64,000 nt of DNA from CAWANP01 sp963783445 (GTDB lineage Bacteria > Chloroflexota > Anaerolineae > JAAYZQ01), in the NCBI GenBank assembly GCA_963783445.1, contig CAWANP010000003.1, positions 1 through 64,000 on the forward strand. The letters are read 5' to 3'. Below, piece by piece: positions 1-10,428 of this stretch. Within the stretch, counting starts at the first letter, position 1. Every line of letters starts with the position of its first letter. The notes below the pieces were generated by a model. The model searched no databases and was not told the origin of the DNA. It was given only the letters and a program-made list of their open reading frames with translations. The position numbers and the translations under genes were made by a program.

Positions 1-1639
1 CATCCACCATCTCGATGTGCCAGCCACCGACATCCTGGTAAGCGTATTTCAAGGCCCTAGAGCCATAGTAGCTGATGCGGGGATAGCCCGATCCCCACAG
101 TGCTAGAGAGGTGTGCTTTCCCCCATCGGCATCCACCGCCTTGATATGCCAGCCAGAAGCGTCCTGATGAGCATATTTCAGGTCACTGTTGCCCCAGTCG
201 AAGTAGCTGATTGCGCGTAGCCATCTCCATCCAGCACCATCGAGGTAGACCAGCCGACCTCACCCGCACTGTCCACCGCTCTCGAGGTGCCAGCCGGACG
301 CGTCTTTGAAGGCGTATTTCAGGTCATCATTCTCCTGATCACAGTAGCTAATGCGCGGAAAACCAGCTCCGTCAAGTACCAGGGACGAGTCTGTGCCGAC
401 ATAGTCACTGTTGTCAACCGTCTCGACCTGCCAACCGCGGGCGTCCTGATAAGCATATTTCAGTACGCGGTCGCCCCCGTGGTAGTAGCTGATGTGGGCA
501 TAGCCGTCGCCTTCCAGTGCCAGCGAATTATCTCCCCCGGCGTATGGCCCGTTGTCCACAATCGCGGAATGCCAGCCGGAAACATCCTGATAAGCATACT
601 TGAGCCCGCCGCCGTAGTATTTGTAGCTGATGTGTGGATAACCTGCTCCATCCAACACCAGGGAAGTGTCACTTCCGACCATCCCTTCAGTGTCGATAGG
701 TTCGGTCTGCCATTGTTCCGAAGGCTCTGGAGAGCGTGTATCCGCAGGCGCACTGCGCGATGGTGGGAGCGGGCTGTATCTGGACACGTCAACCACATAC
801 CCGAGAGCGCTGAAGATCATCTGCTGGACCTGTTCCAGGTCTTGCTCGTCGACCACAAGCTGGACATGGTAGTGGGTTGAGGGAATACTCTTTCCCAACG
901 CCCGTCCTCCTAGTGACTCGACTCTGTCTACGATGCCGGTCAGATCCGCATCTTGTTCCAACCACACCGTTGCTTGGGTCGGGCATCCGGGCTGTCCGCG
1001 ATGGCGATAGTCTGGACAGCGGACCGTTCCCAGGATCTCACAGCACTATTCTCCGCAATCTCTTCCACGATGGACCTAAGTTTGGCTTCTCCACTCTGTG
1101 CGGCGCCGACCAGAGCCCCCTTCCCATCTTCTTCGGGAGGGAATACTGCAACCGATATTCGAGGCAGGTGGGGATTCGCTCCACCCATCAGGAATGCGGT
1201 AAGGTTCCATCCTCCAGGTCACTAATCACCTGTTCAGGATGAACGCCCAGTGGTATCTTGAGATTGTAGATGAAGTGAGTAGGCCGGTCCCTTACCTGCT
1301 GAAAATACGATTTCAACTGCGGGTCATAGTCATCGCAGGCTTCATTGATGGAAGAGCCATCCATCACTTCGGACGGGCTTGCCCAGAACGTCAGGCTCCA
1401 ATCAAAACCGCATGTATGACCGGTGAATACTCTGGTAGTCATAAGCGTATACACATTGCGGATCTCATCAGGGTCGGTTATCAGCAGCGCCCTTGAAGGA
1501 GTCTCATCTTCTCCGAGGAAGATGAGACTGCGTTTGACCAGAAGATAGTTGGCAGCAGTCGTACCTGCAGGCAGGATTGGAGATACCAGTAGGCCCAGAG
1601 TACGAACAGACTCAAGAACGGCAGCATCTTGCGCTTCAT
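1..1639 (-). pseudogene. Secreted repeat protein, multiply frameshifted and cut by the window edge
   Basis: The gene starts at 1639 (MKRKMLPFLSLFVL, a signal-peptide-like start) after a GAGGAGAAAGGC ribosome site and runs off the left edge. Coding sense jumps between frames near 1575, 1205, 975, 283 and 213. Joining the frames gives an unassigned N-terminal part of about 270 residues. At least five repeats of about 46 residues follow, each built as S-L-x-LDGxGYPxISYY, then LKYAYQDxxGWH, then VD. The repeats look like a beta-propeller or BNR-type sugar-binding architecture, which is inference. Function is unknown; it is probably exported. Either the gene is decaying or the sequence has several single-base errors. 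The protein pattern survives fully across each break, which favours recent decay or error over old decay. Confidence 0.6.
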
Positions 1640-2011
1640 TGCCTTTCTCCTCGAGATGCTTGTAACGCGATACCTGGAAAAGGCCAAGTCGCAGAGCAGT
1701 TTCCCTGTGCGATGTCGTGATCCTGTGAGGGGCTCGCTCAGAGAGAGTATACCACAGAGCCTATGCCGTGCCAATCTCGATGCGGTACCATACTGTCGTA
1801 CCGTCGCACAAAGATGCTCGCCGGGCGACCGGCCACAATAGGCATGCAAGTCGAGATACTGGGAGCGATACCCAAGAATCTCGGTGCTGCTCAGGGATGG
1901 CCTGTGGTGAGGAACTGCAAATCAAGTCTGCCCCCATGGTCGATACTGGACCGCAGGCAGCTCTTCACATTTGCAGAGTTGGCTGCTTGAATAAAATCAA
2001 TCCGGCTACGA
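1640..2011. other. Unassigned spacer
   Basis: I see no gene, RNA or repeat here. Open frames exist on both strands but none has a ribosome site or a recognisable family pattern. The stretch lies between the start of the broken secreted repeat protein and the edge of the stray comM fragment. Confidence 0.5.
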
Positions 2012-2444
2012 CTGCCTTCTCGGCCGATACTGTATCGCCTCCGCCAGGTGCGCCGTCTCGATCCCCTCGCACCCGCCAGGTCGGCGATCGTCCGCGATAG
2101 CTTGAGAATGCGGTGGTAGGCCCGGGCGCTCATGTGTAGCTGCTGCATGGCCGCCCGCAGCAGGTTCCGGCCGGCTTCGTCCACCTGGCAGAAGTCGCGC
2201 ACCTCGCCCGGCCCCATGTCGGCGTTGGACAGCAGCCGGTCGTGCCCTCAAACCGCTGGCGCTGCCGCTCCCGCGCCGCCTCGACCCGCGCCCGGATGGC
2301 CGCCGAGGGCTCGCCCAGGCGGTCGTCGGAGAGCTTTTCATAGTCCACACGGGGTACCTCGATGTGGATGTCAAAGCGGTCCAACAGCGGGCCCGAGATC
2401 CGCTTCTGGTAGCGGCTGACCATGCTGTTGGAGCAGGTGCACTC
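2012..2444 (-). pseudogene. comM 3'-end fragment (duplicate)
   Basis: This segment is a diverged second copy of the last part of comM. It aligns base for base with 5462-5893, roughly nine bases in ten identical by eye. It encodes the C-terminal Mg-chelatase part (CSNSMVSRYQKRISGPLLDR, then RNLLRAAMQQLHMSARAYHR). Two frameshifts, near 2235 and 2070, break the frame, and no N-terminal ATPase half is present, so it cannot make ComM. Homology stops sharply at about 2444, just after the codons for the ECTCS motif. Both copies have the same orientation and are offset by 3450 bp, so they form a direct repeat around the ELWKSDGT-repeat gene. Confidence 0.85.
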
Positions 2445-2771
2445 ATGTACCTGGTCACAACTCAAAAGATCGGTTTGCCCTGACTGCTCATCTCGTGCTT
2501 GCATAGCGATCTAAGAACATCCTGGGTGTGGAACAGTAGGGAGCAAGCATCGCGACAAATCATCTTTTGCTCGGCATCGAGGTGACTCTGACCTCCAGGG
2601 TGACCATGAGTGGCGGATATCAGCGCTGTGAACGTTTTGTACTGTCCAAGTGACCATCTGGAGACGCTGCGCCTCAACGGTTTTGCAATCCAGGCCCGAG
2701 AACCCGGTGTGGTAGCCGGAAGAAGGCGTGGGGTCCTGGACTGCTCCTTATGCAAACTGCCGGTAAGATTC
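2445..2771. other. Unassigned spacer with an unsupported open frame
   Basis: A 105-codon open frame (minus, 2779-2462) crosses this stretch. It has no ribosome site, no family resemblance I recognise, and low-complexity Ser/Arg composition. I treat it as chance. Confidence 0.4.
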
Positions 2772-2800
2772 TTGTGCATTGGACCATCCTCGGCTATAAT
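2772..2800 (+). promoter_or_regulatory. Sigma-70-like promoter for the ELWKSDGT-repeat gene
   Basis: TTGTGC (2772-2777) and a perfect TATAAT (2795-2800) are separated by 17 bases. The first codon of the downstream secreted protein lies about 90 bases on. The -35 box matches only half of the consensus. Confidence 0.45.
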
Positions 2801-2887
2801 GGAATAGCTACATTCCTATCCCTCTAAAAGGGTAGCAGTCCCAAGTCCGTCAGCTTCCAACCCCGACGAGTGCAGAGAAAGGAGCTT

Positions 2888-4965
2888 ATGAAACATGCCT
2901 CAGTTTTCCATTTCGTCCTCAGGCAGGAGAAACTGGCACGTGCTTGCGATCCCTCTGCTCCTCCTATTACTGATAGGAGCTGCCCAACCTGCCCCCGCCG
3001 CGCCGTCAGAGCCCTTCCTGGTCAAAGACATCAATCCCGATGGGGCCGTCTGCTGGTCTCGGAGGACTACTGGCCTGTGTATCCTGGTACGAACGGCTGG
3101 CTGTACTTCAAAGCCGACGATGGCGAACACGGACTTGAGTTGTGGAAAAGCGACGGCACAACTGCGGGCACCGTCCTGGTCAAGGACATCAATCCCGGAA
3201 CGGACGGTTCTAACCTTTGCGTTTGCCGAGATGAATGGCAGACTCTTTTTCAGCGCGGATGACGGCATCCAACGGGTCTGAGTTGTGGAAGAGCGACGGC
3301 ACGGCGGCAGGGACGTAATCGTCAAGGACATCGACCGCGGGAGTGAGGGTAGCGGGGGAGAGCGGAGGGGCCAATGTGAACGGCACGCTATATTTCGGCG
3401 CGAATGACGGCAAACATGGATATGAGTTATGGAAAAGCGATGGTACTGCCGCCAACACTACCCTTGTCAAAGACATCAACCCCGGCGAGGAAAGCTCCGA
3501 CCCATATGTAGCTAACCGAATTCCGGGGAGAACTGTTCTTCAGCGCGGACGCCACGGACAGAGACTGGGACGAGACTATCATTTGTGGAAGAGCAATGGC
3601 ACCGAGACCGGCACTGTCTTGGTACGAGACAGCAGCGGACAGCCCCTGCCCTGGGTGCTTGGCCTCAAGGATTCAGGTGGCACACTATTTGTCAATATCG
3701 ACCTTGGCCTCAGCGTCGACGGCGATGTTGCGATGGCCAGTTGTGGAAAACCGATGGTACCGAGGCAGGAACTGTAGAGCTGAATGACCATGACGGTCCT
3801 GTATTAACGAAATGGGGAATGCAGGTGACAGGCTTTTTTTAGAGGCAACTACAGTGACGACTCCTGCTACAAGCGCACACTGTGGAAGAGCGATGGCACT
3901 GAAACTGGGACAGTCGCCCTCAAGAGACTTTGAATGCTGTGCTGAGGACTCTACGGACTCTGGGGCCTGACACAGATGGAGGGCCGGCTCATACTTCAGC
4001 GCCAATCCTCTAGACCTCTGGAAAAGCGACGGTACCGAGACAGGCACTTCCTGCCATCAAACCCTCTGTCTTCGTCTGCCCCGAGTACCCGACTCGCTCA
4101 CTATGAAGGGAGTAAATGGCAACACTTGTATTTCGCTGGCTACGACAAGAACCCACGGCAACGAACTCTGGAAAAGCGATGGATTCGACGGGCGGGACCA
4201 GCGCGTGAGCGACATCGACCCTGGGAAGGGCTGGCGGTATCGATGACTGGAATTGGTTTACCACCGCAGGCGGCAGCTGTTCTTCCCGGCCAACGATGGC
4301 ACCCACGGGGTTGAGCTGTGGGCTCTAGACACGGTGTCCTGCTCTGTCCCCGCCAAGCCAATCCTACATTCAGCCCCGCCGACTATAGCTCAGACCTGCG
4401 ACGCAACGCCAGACTTTGACTGGGACCCAGTAAGCCGGCGCCAAGGAGTACCAGATTCGCATCGCCGACGGCGACACCATCGAAATAGTCATCCAGACCG
4501 AGACGCAGGACGACCAGTTCGGCCGCCGGCTACCCCCTGTCGCCAGGCACCTACTTCTGGCGCGTTCGGGCCTCCAACGACTGCGATTGGAGCGCCTGGT
4601 CCGAGAAGTGGTGGTTCACGGTGCAGCCGCCGCCACCAGTGCCCGGAGCTCTCTTCCCCGGTAGATGGCAGCAGAACGTACGACACGAGGCCCATCTTCG
4701 AGTGGAATTCGACCCAGGGGGCAAATCGCTACCGGCTCCAGGTAGACAATGATGCCAGCTTTGCGTCGCCCGTCATCGACAAGACCAAGTCGGGCACAAG
4801 CTACAGGCCCAGTGACCGCTGGCGCCGGGTACCTACTACTGGCGGGTGCGGGGTATCTACGAATGCGGCAATGGTGCTTGGGCGACAGCGTACAGCTTGA
4901 CCATACTGCCGACGAGCTTGGACTATGATGCCTATCTGCCGTTGGTGAGACGAGGTACTTACTAG
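2888..4965 (+). pseudogene. Secreted ELWKSDGT-repeat protein with fibronectin-like C-terminus, multiply frameshifted
   Basis: A ribosome site (AGAAAGGAG) precedes ATGs at 2888 and 2895. The signal peptide (LAIPLLLLLLIGAAQPAPA) is in the 2895 frame. About nine copies of the ELWxxDGT module follow (ELWKSDGT at about 3133, 3281, 3424; variants HLWKSNGT, QLWKTDGT, TLWKSDGT, DLWKSDGT, ELWKSDG up to about 4170), often with TVLVKDINPG. Each unit sits in a different frame, so ten or more indels are present. From about 4340 there are two fibronectin-type-III-like segments with YFWRVRASNDC. The protein ends DAYLPLVRRGTY at 4965. ELWxxDGT proteins are typically large exported surface proteins of unknown function. 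As written this cannot be translated intact. Confidence 0.75.
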
Positions 4966-5094
4966 CAGAGGCTTCTGCGCTGACACTTGCGCCCGCATAG
5001 CCACCGACCCAGAGCACTGCCTCGACTGCTTTCGGCTCGATCCGCCCAGGCGAGACATACTGTCTGGGCACAGACGGCACGGTACTGTGCCCCA

Positions 5095-5367
5095 ATGTGC
5101 GTCAGCGACCTGCTCATCGGCGAGGACTTTGACACGATTCAGGCGACTGAGCAAATCGCCGTTGACTATGGAGGCGGCTTGCTCAGAGTGCGACGTGAAG
5201 GGGCGGCCATCATTGTCGCGCCTGGCGAGGTCCGGCACTTGGTGGATGCGCTTGCCGAGGGGGCGACGAGGCTGGTGGACGAGCGAGGAGGCGTGACAGT
5301 ACGCTGGTTGGGGCCTGGTAGGACATTCCGTTCGGCAGCCTCGACCAGGACGTCTATAGTCACCTAA
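5095..5367 (+). CDS. Hypothetical small protein
   Basis: This open frame could start at ATG 5095 (MCVSDLLIGEDFD), giving about 90 residues. The middle reads like real protein (IAVDYGGGLLRVRREG, then APGEVRHLVDALAEGATRL), with alternating beta-like and helix-like stretches. The last 20 residues are less convincing. No clear ribosome site precedes it and I recognise no family. It lies in the frameshift-rich left arm, so it may be a fragment of a longer broken gene. A longer start at 4987 in the same frame adds an Arg/Pro/Ser-rich stretch that looks non-coding. Confidence 0.3.
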   Translation: MCVSDLLIGEDFDTIQATEQIAVDYGGGLLRVRREGAAIIVAPGEVRHLVDALAEGATRLVDERGGVTVRWLGPGRTFRSAASTRTSIVT

Positions 5368-5455
5368 GGTCAAGTCTGACTTGTCTGCCGGAACCGGATC
5401 TCAGACGCTTCTGCACCGCCTAGCCCAGTGGACCACTCCCGCATGGTCAATTCAG

Positions 5456-6974
5456 TCACATCTGCCTTCTCGGCCGGTACTGGATCGCCTCCGCCAGGTG
5501 CGCCGTCTCGATCCCCTCACTGCCCGCCAGGTCGGCAATCGTCCGCGCCAGCTTCAGAATCCGGTGGTAGGCCCGGGCGCTCATGTGGAGCTGCTGCATG
5601 GCCGCCCGCAGCAGGTTCCGGCCGGCTTCGTCCACCTGGCAGAAGTTGCGCACCTCGGCCGGGCCCATGTCGGCGTTGGACAGCAGGCTCGTACCCTCAA
5701 AGCGCTGGCGCTGGCGCTCCCGCGCCGCCTCCACCCGCTCCCGGATGGCGGCCGAGGGCTCGCCCAGCCGGTCGTCGGAGAGCTTTTCATAGTCCACGCG
5801 GGGCACCTCGATGTGGATGTCGATGCGGTCCAGCAGCGGGCCAGAGATCCGCTTCTGGTAGCGGCTGACCATGCTGTTGGAGCAGGTGCACTCTTTGACC
5901 GGATCGCCGTAGTAACCGCAGGGGCAGGGGTTCATGGCGGCGATCAGCATGAAATTGGACGGAAAGGTCAGGGAACCCGAACTGCGGGCGATGGTCAGTT
6001 GCTTGTCCTCCAGCGGCTGGCGCAGCATTTCCAGCAGCCTTGTCCCGAACTCGGGCAGCTCGTCCAAAAAGAGGACGCCGCGGTGCGCCAGCGAGATCTC
6101 GCCCGGATGAGGCACCTTGCCGCCGCCGACGAGACCCGCGTAGCTGATGGTGTGGTGGGGCGCCCGGAAGGGCCGGTGGCGGATGAGCGGGACGCCGGGC
6201 GGCAACTGGCCGGCAACGCTATAGATCTTGGTGACCGTCAGCGATTCGTCAAAGGTCATCCGCGGCAAGATGGAGGGCACGGCGCGGGCCAGCAGCGTCT
6301 TGCCGGCGCCTGGCGGGCCGCTGAGAAGCACGTTGTGCGACCCAGCGGAGGCAACCTCCAGGGCCCGTTTGACGTGTTCCTGCCCCTTTACGTCGCAGAA
6401 ATCGACCGGGTAGACCGGAAGCGCCTCGCCCGCTGCCAGAGAACTCTCGTAGGGCAGGATGGGGGTATAGCCGTGGAGGTGCCCCACCAGGCTGCTCAGG
6501 CTGCGTACCGGGATCACCTCCAGCCCCTGGACCAGGGCCGCCTCCGCGGCGTTGGACTCGGGCACGATAGAGGGTAGTCAGTCCCCGCTCCAGGGCCGCG
6601 ACGGCCATGGGCAGCATGCCGGTCACGCCCCGCACCTGGCCATCCAGCGACAGCTCGCCCACCAGGCCGGCCGACGCCAGGTCGGCGCTGACCTGCTCTG
6701 TGGCCAGGAGAATGCCGACGGCAATGGGCAGGTCGTAGGCCGGGCCCGCCTTGCGCAGGTCGGCGGGGGCCAGGTTGACCGTCAGGCGGGCGCGGGGATG
6801 GATGAGGCCAGAGTTGACGATGGCCGCTCGCACGCGCTCAGATGATTCTCGGACGGCGGCATCGGGCAGGCCGACAATGATCTGGGAGGGCAGGCCGCGG
6901 CTGATGTCGACCTCCACGTCAACGAGGGTACTTTCCAGGCCGATCAGGGCAAAGCTGGCGACTTTGGCAAGCAT
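5456..6974 (-). CDS. comM: ComM/YifB-family Mg-chelatase-like AAA+ ATPase (one frameshift)
   Basis: ComM is a hexameric AAA+ helicase that drives branch migration when transformed DNA is recombined. The N-terminal ChlI-like domain starts MLAKVASFALIGLE at 6974 and the C-terminal part ends RPRRQM at 5456. Together they make about 505 residues, the usual length. Walker A is GPPGAGKTLLAR, Walker B LFLDELPEF, and a cysteine cluster (CPCGYYGDPVKECTCS) lies before the C-terminal domain. The frame shifts once near 6570: upstream reads ERGLTTL, and the correct continuation IVPESNAAEAA lies one base out of phase. All motifs are intact on either side, so a single sequencing indel is as likely as a true mutation. 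Its 3' end is duplicated at 2012-2444. Confidence 0.9.
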
Positions 6975-7028
6975 GGGATGGCTCCGTATGGGATACCGGC
7001 CTACACATTATACTTGAGGCACAAGAAA

Positions 7029-7060
7029 AACGTCAAGGGAAGAAGACTTCCCTTGACGTT
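7029..7060 (-). terminator. Intrinsic terminator of the nuo operon
   Basis: A perfect 14-bp stem (AACGTCAAGGGAAG / CTTCCCTTGACGTT) closes a 4-base loop and touches the nuoN stop codon. On the minus strand it is followed by TTTTTCTTG, the T-tract expected of a factor-independent terminator. It separates nuoN from comM, which lies downstream in the same direction. Confidence 0.9.
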
Positions 7061-8617
7061 TCACAGTGTGACGCTTAACTCGCTGCAGCTACGGAAGATC
7101 ACAGCCAGCATCTGCATCGACTTGGTGGCAAACTCGAGGAAGGGCTGGGGATAGAGGCCCACGACCAGGATGCCAACGGCCGTCACGATCAGGCCGGCCT
7201 TTAGCCCCGCGCCCAGAGCGATGGGCTTGGCGCCTTCTTCGGCTTCCTCAAAGAACATCTGGCGCACCACGTTCAAATAGTAGAAAGCGGCCACGACGCT
7301 AAAGATGATGCCGACGACGGCCAGGGTGATGGTCTGCGGCGTGTTGAACTGGATGGCTGAGCCAAAGACAAAGAACTTGGCCAAAAAGCCGCCCGTGCCG
7401 GGAATGCCGGCCAGGGACAGCAGGGCGATGAGCAGCACGCCGGCAGCGATGGGCGCCCGCTTGATGAGGCCGCGGTATTCCGAGATCTCGGAGGAACCGG
7501 TGGCGCTTTCAACAGCGATCACGGCCGTAAAGGCGGCCATGTTGGTGAACAGGTAGGCAAAGAGATAGAACAGGGTGCCATTCATGCCCAGGAAGGCGCT
7601 CTCCGAGTCCAGGGTCAGGCAGATAAAGCCGATGATGATAAAGCCAGCCTGGCCGATGCTAGAGTAGGCCAGCATGCGCTTGATGTTGGTCTGGCGCAGG
7701 GCGATGAGGTTGCCCAGGCCCATGGAGATGATCGAGAGAGCGATGAGGAAGGCCATCCAGCCGATCTCCCAGCGGAAGGCTGGCAGCGCCGTCAGGAACA
7801 CGCGCATCAGGATGGCAAAACCCGCCGCCTTGGAGGCCACCGACAGAAAGGCGGTGACCGGTGTGGGCGCGCCCTCGTAGGTGTCGGGCGCCCACTGGTG
7901 GTAGGGCGCCAGCACGATCTTGAAGCTAAAGCCGGCCAGCAAAAAGACGATGGCGGCCACGGCCAGCCACTGCAGGCTCTGGTTGCCGGCCGCCAGGAAT
8001 TGCGCGATCCCGGCCAGGTTGGTGGTTCCCGTCGCGCCAAAGAGCAGCGACATGCCATAGAGCATGACCGCCGAGGTCACGGCGCCATACAAAAAGTACT
8101 TGATGCCCGCCTCGTTGGATTTCTTGTCGTCGCGCAGGTAGCCGGCCAGCACGTAGGACGTGATGCTCAGAAACTCCATGCCCAGGTAAATGGCGATCAG
8201 GTCGATGCCCGACGAAGCCAGGGAGATGGCCAGACAGGCAAAGACGAGCAGGGCATAGAACTCGCCCCGGAAGCGGGTGCGGCCCTGGAGGTAGGGCACG
8301 GCTGCCAGGATAACCAGCATCACGCAGGTGATGGCCACGACCTTGAAGAACAGGGCAAAGGGATCCACGGCCATCATGGACAGGACGAGGGTCGGGGGCG
8401 TGTCCCACAACAGAACCGTGGCCAGCAATGCCGCGCCCAGCCCTATGAGGGCCAGCGCCGGCACGACAACCGTCTTGTTCCCGCCGGATGAGGCCTCATC
8501 GGCGGCTTCGCCCGATGCCGTGTCCCGCCAGACAAAGTCCACCACCAGGACTACCAGCCCGGTGAGCAGCAGGATCAGTTCGGGTGAGAGCAGTTTCAAT
8601 GTTTCACCTAGGCTCAA
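7061..8617 (-). CDS. nuoN: NADH-quinone oxidoreductase subunit N
   Basis: NuoN is one of the three antiporter-like proton-channel subunits of the complex I membrane arm. The 518-residue product is at family length, with about 14 hydrophobic segments. The key charged residues are visible: the Glu in YLGMEFLSITSY (TM5) and the Lys in FKIVLAPYHQWAPDTYEGAP (TM7/8 region). A second conserved stretch reads LAYSSIGQAGFIIIG. It is the last gene of the operon and runs directly into the terminator. It is separated from nuoM by 133 bp that hold a long inverted repeat, an unusually wide gap for this operon. Confidence 0.96.
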   Translation of the reverse strand: MSLGETLKLLSPELILLLTGLVVLVVDFVWRDTASGEAADEASSGGNKTVVVPALALIGLGAALLATVLLWDTPPTLVLSMMAVDPFALFFKVVAITCVMLVILAAVPYLQGRTRFRGEFYALLVFACLAISLASSGIDLIAIYLGMEFLSITSYVLAGYLRDDKKSNEAGIKYFLYGAVTSAVMLYGMSLLFGATGTTNLAGIAQFLAAGNQSLQWLAVAAIVFLLAGFSFKIVLAPYHQWAPDTYEGAPTPVTAFLSVASKAAGFAILMRVFLTALPAFRWEIGWMAFLIALSIISMGLGNLIALRQTNIKRMLAYSSIGQAGFIIIGFICLTLDSESAFLGMNGTLFYLFAYLFTNMAAFTAVIAVESATGSSEISEYRGLIKRAPIAAGVLLIALLSLAGIPGTGGFLAKFFVFGSAIQFNTPQTITLAVVGIIFSVVAAFYYLNVVRQMFFEEAEEGAKPIALGAGLKAGLIVTAVGILVVGLYPQPFLEFATKSMQMLAVIFRSCSELSVTL

Positions 8618-8644
8618 AACTCACCTCCGGTAATAGCCTGTAGA

Positions 8645-8741
8645 AACCTCCCGCAGGCTCCCTCGACCGCATGTACAAGCTTGGACCCACAACCCGGCGC
8701 GTAAGCCGAGTCCTCTGAGACGTCCAAGCCTGCGGGAGGTT
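8645..8741. repeat. 15-bp inverted repeat in the nuoM-nuoN gap
   Basis: AACCTCCCGCAGGCT (8645-8659) and its exact reverse complement (8727-8741) face each other across 67 bp. An inner pair (CTTGGAC near 8680 and GTCCAAG near 8722) can extend the structure. The element fills nearly the whole intercistronic gap. It could be a processing or RNA-stability hairpin, or a small non-autonomous insertion. It lacks the T-tract of an intrinsic terminator. Confidence 0.7.
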
Positions 8742-8750
8742 GTGCGATCA

Positions 8751-10340
8751 TCATCCACCAAACAGCCACTGGGAAAAGGTATTAAAGAAGGCCACCAATG
8801 GCGTGGGAAAAACGCCAAAGGCGATCATGAACAGGACCAGCGGCCACAGGGTAACCTTTTCAAAAGCCACCATGTCGGTCAGCTTGGCGCCGTGGGTCAC
8901 TGCTTTCCAGCGGTCCCAGCTAAAGTCGCCCAGGAAGAGGTACTGGACGATCTTCCACAGGATGTAGGCCGCCGTGACCACGATGCCAATGATGCCGATG
9001 GCGGCGAACAGGGGCATGATCTGGAAGGCGCCCCGGAAGACAAAGAACTCGGCCCAGAATCCGGCCAGACCGGGCAGCCCCAGGCTGGCAAAGGCAGTCA
9101 GCAAAAAGATGCCATAATAGTAGGGTGTCATCTTGCCCAGGCCGCCAAAGGTCGGAATGACCTTGTTGTCCTCGTCGCGAACCAATTGTCCGTCGCTATC
9201 CTTGAGACCCAGGTCGCGGACGTGGGCCCGCTCATAGATGATGCCTACCAGGAAAAAGAGGCCGCCGGTGATGATGCCGTGATTGAACATCTGCATCGCG
9301 GCGCCGTTGGTGGCCATGGCCGCCGCATCCTCCAACCCTGTCCGTCCATAGGCCGCCGCCGCTGCCGCAGCACCCAGCATAAAGTACCCCATGTGGCTCA
9401 CCGAGGAGTAGGCAATCAGCCGCTTGAGGTCCCACTGGGCCATGCAGACAAAAGCCCCGTAGATGATACTGAATAGGGCCAGGATGGGGATCACGGGCAC
9501 ATTCCAGCTATAGAAGCGGAACTGCTCGGGAAAGATGGGCAGGGCGATGCGCAGCATGCCAAAACCACCCAGCTTTAGCAGGACGCCGGCCAGGATGACG
9601 CTGCCGGCCGTGGGTGCCGCCGTGTGAGCATCAGGCAACCAGGTGTGGAAGGGCCAGAGGGGTACCTTGATGGCAAAGGCGATGAAAAAAGCCCAAAAGG
9701 CCGGGATAGCCAGATAGGGGACACCGCCAAAGACCTTGTCCACCTGCGACAGGGCAACAATGTCAAAGGTGCCGTGGTAAAAGTAGAGGGCCAGGATGGC
9801 AAGCAGCATGAGCACGCTGCCGCTCAGCGTATAGAGAAAGAACTTGATGGCCGAGTATTGGGGCCGATCCTTGGCCTGGCCCCAGATGCCAATGAGAAGG
9901 TACATGGGCACAAGTCCAATCTCCCAAAAGACGTAGAACAGTACCAGGTCCAGGGAGATAAAGACACCGAACATCCCCATCTGCAGCAGGAAGAAGAGCA
10001 GGAAGAACTCTTTGACCCGCTTGGTGATGGTGAAGGACGAATAGATCATGCACAGGGTCGTGAGCAACGCCGTCAAAAAGATCAACGGGATGCTCAACCC
10101 ATCGGCGCCAACGTGGAAAAAGACGTCGATAGCCGGGATCCATTCGGCAAGGACCTCAAACTGGAAGCCGGCCAGCCCCTTGTCGTAGGCCAACCACAGG
10201 TAGATGGCCAGCAGCAGCGGGACAAAGCTGATGCCCACGGCCAGGTTCTTGATGGTCCGCTCCTGATCCTTGGGAATGAGTAGGATCAGCAGCGCTCCCA
10301 ACAACGGGGTAAAAGTGATAAAAACGAGCAGATTATCCAT
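8751..10340 (-). CDS. nuoM: NADH-quinone oxidoreductase subunit M
   Basis: NuoM is the second antiporter-like subunit of the complex I proton-pumping arm. The product has 529 residues and starts MDNLLVFITFTPLLGALLI. The TM5 glutamate is in YVFWEIGLVPMYLLIG and the TM7 lysine in AFAIKVPLWPFHTWLPDAH. A second conserved stretch, LIAYSSVSHMGYFMLG, follows. After it comes an alanine-rich and charged insert (AAAAAAAYGRTGLEDAAAM, then KDSDGQLVRDEDNKVIPT) that standard NuoM lacks or has shorter. A ribosome site (AGGAGG) lies upstream. It is cotranscribed with nuoL and nuoN. Confidence 0.96.
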   Translation of the reverse strand: MDNLLVFITFTPLLGALLILLIPKDQERTIKNLAVGISFVPLLLAIYLWLAYDKGLAGFQFEVLAEWIPAIDVFFHVGADGLSIPLIFLTALLTTLCMIYSSFTITKRVKEFFLLFFLLQMGMFGVFISLDLVLFYVFWEIGLVPMYLLIGIWGQAKDRPQYSAIKFFLYTLSGSVLMLLAILALYFYHGTFDIVALSQVDKVFGGVPYLAIPAFWAFFIAFAIKVPLWPFHTWLPDAHTAAPTAGSVILAGVLLKLGGFGMLRIALPIFPEQFRFYSWNVPVIPILALFSIIYGAFVCMAQWDLKRLIAYSSVSHMGYFMLGAAAAAAAYGRTGLEDAAAMATNGAAMQMFNHGIITGGLFFLVGIIYERAHVRDLGLKDSDGQLVRDEDNKVIPTFGGLGKMTPYYYGIFLLTAFASLGLPGLAGFWAEFFVFRGAFQIMPLFAAIGIIGIVVTAAYILWKIVQYLFLGDFSWDRWKAVTHGAKLTDMVAFEKVTLWPLVLFMIAFGVFPTPLVAFFNTFSQWLFGG

Positions 10341-10428
10341 CTATCGTCCTCCTCGGTACAGTCCGTTTGGGAACTCGTATCTCGGCACGGCAGCGTCCTC
10401 TAACACTCTCGGTTTGATACCCACCTGA

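Noticed and set aside
2462..2779. 105-codon minus-strand frame between the comM fragment and the ELWKSDGT gene, considered as a transposase remnant
   Set aside because: No DDE-type or HTH pattern, no terminal inverted repeats, no ribosome site.
5381..6577. A 398-codon open frame on the plus strand opposite comM
   Set aside because: It is an antisense shadow in GC-rich coding DNA: Gln/Arg/Gly-rich, no ribosome site, no family pattern. The minus strand carries clear ComM motifs.
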